A DNA stretch of 6,906 bases from an uncultured Bacteroidota bacterium. GTDB lineage: Bacteria; Bacteroidota; Bacteroidia; 2-12-FULL-35-15. Below the pieces are notes generated by a model, which was given only the letters and a program-made list of their open reading frames with translations, did not search any database and was not told where the DNA came from. The DNA lies in contig CAISYK010000016.1 of the NCBI GenBank assembly GCA_903889605.1, positions 1-6,906 of the forward strand, written 5' to 3'. A program made the position numbers and the translations under genes. Of this stretch, positions 5,919 through 6,906 are shown one piece after another; within the stretch, counting starts at the first letter, position 1; each line of letters begins with the position of its first letter.

Positions 5919-6906
5919 ATGAAAAAACTAAAATTATTTATTTTCATCTGCTGCATAGGCGAAGGGCTAGCTGCTCAGGAACTATTGCCATTTGAAAATA
6001 ACGGTAAATGCGGCTTTGTGGATAAGAGCGGGAAAGTGGTGGTAAAAGCCAAGTATCATGATATCGCAGATATCGGGAATGGATTACAGAAATACAGTAT
6101 ATCCAACGGTATTAACAAATATGGCCTTTTGTATAAGTACAATAAAGTTCTTATTGAGCCTAAATATGCTTACATTGGTGAATTCACTTATGGGCTTGCT
6201 AGAGTAAACCGTAAGGATACTTCCGGCCAAAGCCGAAGAGAGTCCTGGGGCTTAATTGACACCACAGGAAAAGAAATTATCCCGCCGGAATACAATTTGA
6301 TTTTAGATTTTAAAGAAGAGCTTGCCTTGGTTAAAAAAAATGCAAATAAATGCGGTTTTATTGATAAGAAAGGCCGCGAGGTTATCGCCCAAACATTTGA
6401 TGGTGCGGTTTCTTTTTCAGAAGGGCTTGCCGTGGTTTGGATTGACCATAAATTTGGTTTTATAGACAAATCCGGAAAAGTTATTATCCCTTTACAATAC
6501 AATGATGTCACAAGGTTCAATGAAGGACTTGCAGCTGTTAGAATGGATACTAAATATGGATTTATAGACAAGAAGGGTAAGTTGATAATACCATACAAAT
6601 ATGATGAATTAAAAGATTTTTCAAAAGGTATTTGCCAGGTGAAAATTGACGGCAAATCAGGTTGTATTGACAGGAAGGGTAAGGAGGTTGTTCCGGTAAA
6701 ATATAGTTGGATCCAAAGATATGGAAATGAGAATTTGATCGCGGGGTCAATGGATGCTGATGGATATTCTGGAACCTGGTGTCTGATTGACGTAACCGGT
6801 AAGGAACTCACTTCTTTTAAATATAATAAGGTTGGATTGTGGTTTTCAGAGGGTTTATTAACTGTTTATAAAGAGGGCAGGGGGGGCTTTATTGATGTAA
6901 AAGGAA
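5919..6906 (+). CDS. exported WG-repeat protein, 3' end beyond the window
   Basis: The frame opens at ATG 5919 and stays open to the last base (329 full codons). The N-terminus has a Lys-rich start, a hydrophobic stretch (LFIFICCIGEGLAA) and a probable signal peptidase I site before Gln20. The rest is a run of WG (KWG-type) repeats of about 34-42 residues with the core GFIDKxGKxIIPxxY followed by FxEGLAxV. I count nine starts, at about residues 31, 68, 110, 145, 179, 213, 247, 287 and 322, the last cut by the window. The repeats diverge at the ends, while units 4-6 (145-246) are the most regular. Such proteins are thought to fold as beta-rich repeats, possibly for binding, but no specific role is known. 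It follows the protease by 111 bases. An antisense frame at 6188-6811 only mirrors these repeats and is not a gene. Confidence 0.9.
   Translation, partial: MKKLKLFIFICCIGEGLAAQELLPFENNGKCGFVDKSGKVVVKAKYHDIADIGNGLQKYSISNGINKYGLLYKYNKVLIEPKYAYIGEFTYGLARVNRKDTSGQSRRESWGLIDTTGKEIIPPEYNLILDFKEELALVKKNANKCGFIDKKGREVIAQTFDGAVSFSEGLAVVWIDHKFGFIDKSGKVIIPLQYNDVTRFNEGLAAVRMDTKYGFIDKKGKLIIPYKYDELKDFSKGICQVKIDGKSGCIDRKGKEVVPVKYSWIQRYGNENLIAGSMDADGYSGTWCLIDVTGKELTSFKYNKVGLWFSEGLLTVYKEGRGGFIDVKG

Noticed and set aside
6188..6811. A 207-residue antisense open frame with a repeated pattern
   Set aside because: It lies opposite the WG-repeat gene, and its periodicity (recurring FLSIKP-like blocks) is the complement of the GFIDKxG repeats. 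The sense strand has a signal peptide and clear family repeats.

Overview
The window looks like a chromosomal stretch of a Bacteroidota bacterium, most likely from the Flavobacteriia or a nearby class. The reasons are a low-GC, A-rich sequence; ATG starts preceded by A-runs instead of Shine-Dalgarno motifs; several short signal peptides ending in xSQ/ASAQ/AAQ; and protein types common in that phylum (M28 peptidase with an insert domain, M43-like secreted metalloprotease, small outer-membrane beta-barrel, WG-repeat protein). No genus can be assigned from the sequence alone. I found no RNA gene, insertion sequence, CRISPR array or phage gene.

All genes are on the + strand. (1) 1-354 is the 3' four-fifths of rpiB, ribose-5-phosphate isomerase B. 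(2) 355-506 is a gap that is clearly more GC-rich than its surroundings and may be a repeat or remnant. (3) 507-773 encodes a small Cys-rich, probably zinc-binding protein of unknown function. (4) 874-2445 encodes an exported M28 family zinc peptidase with all metal ligands present. (5) 2502-3071 is a small outer-membrane beta-barrel gene interrupted by one in-frame TAA. (6) 3072-3234 is an AT-rich leader with short direct repeats and a small palindrome. (7) 3235-4392 encodes a PLP enzyme of the cystathionine gamma-synthase/methionine gamma-lyase fold with non-standard substrate-site residues. (8) 4393-4544 is a very AT-rich spacer. (9) 4545-5807 encodes an exported M43-like zinc metalloprotease whose C-terminal domain ends abruptly. 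(10) 5919-6906 is the start of an exported WG-repeat protein that runs off the window.

The genes do not form an obvious pathway. Gaps of 56-163 bases separate them, so a single tight operon is unlikely. Four of the seven encode exported products (two peptidases, a barrel and a WG-repeat protein), while rpiB, the PLP enzyme and the small Cys protein are cytoplasmic. The points most worth a second look are the interrupted barrel gene, the truncated-looking M43 protease with an altered zinc-site spacer residue, the atypical active site of the PLP enzyme, and the GC-rich segment after rpiB. I did not find a clear new multi-gene system.
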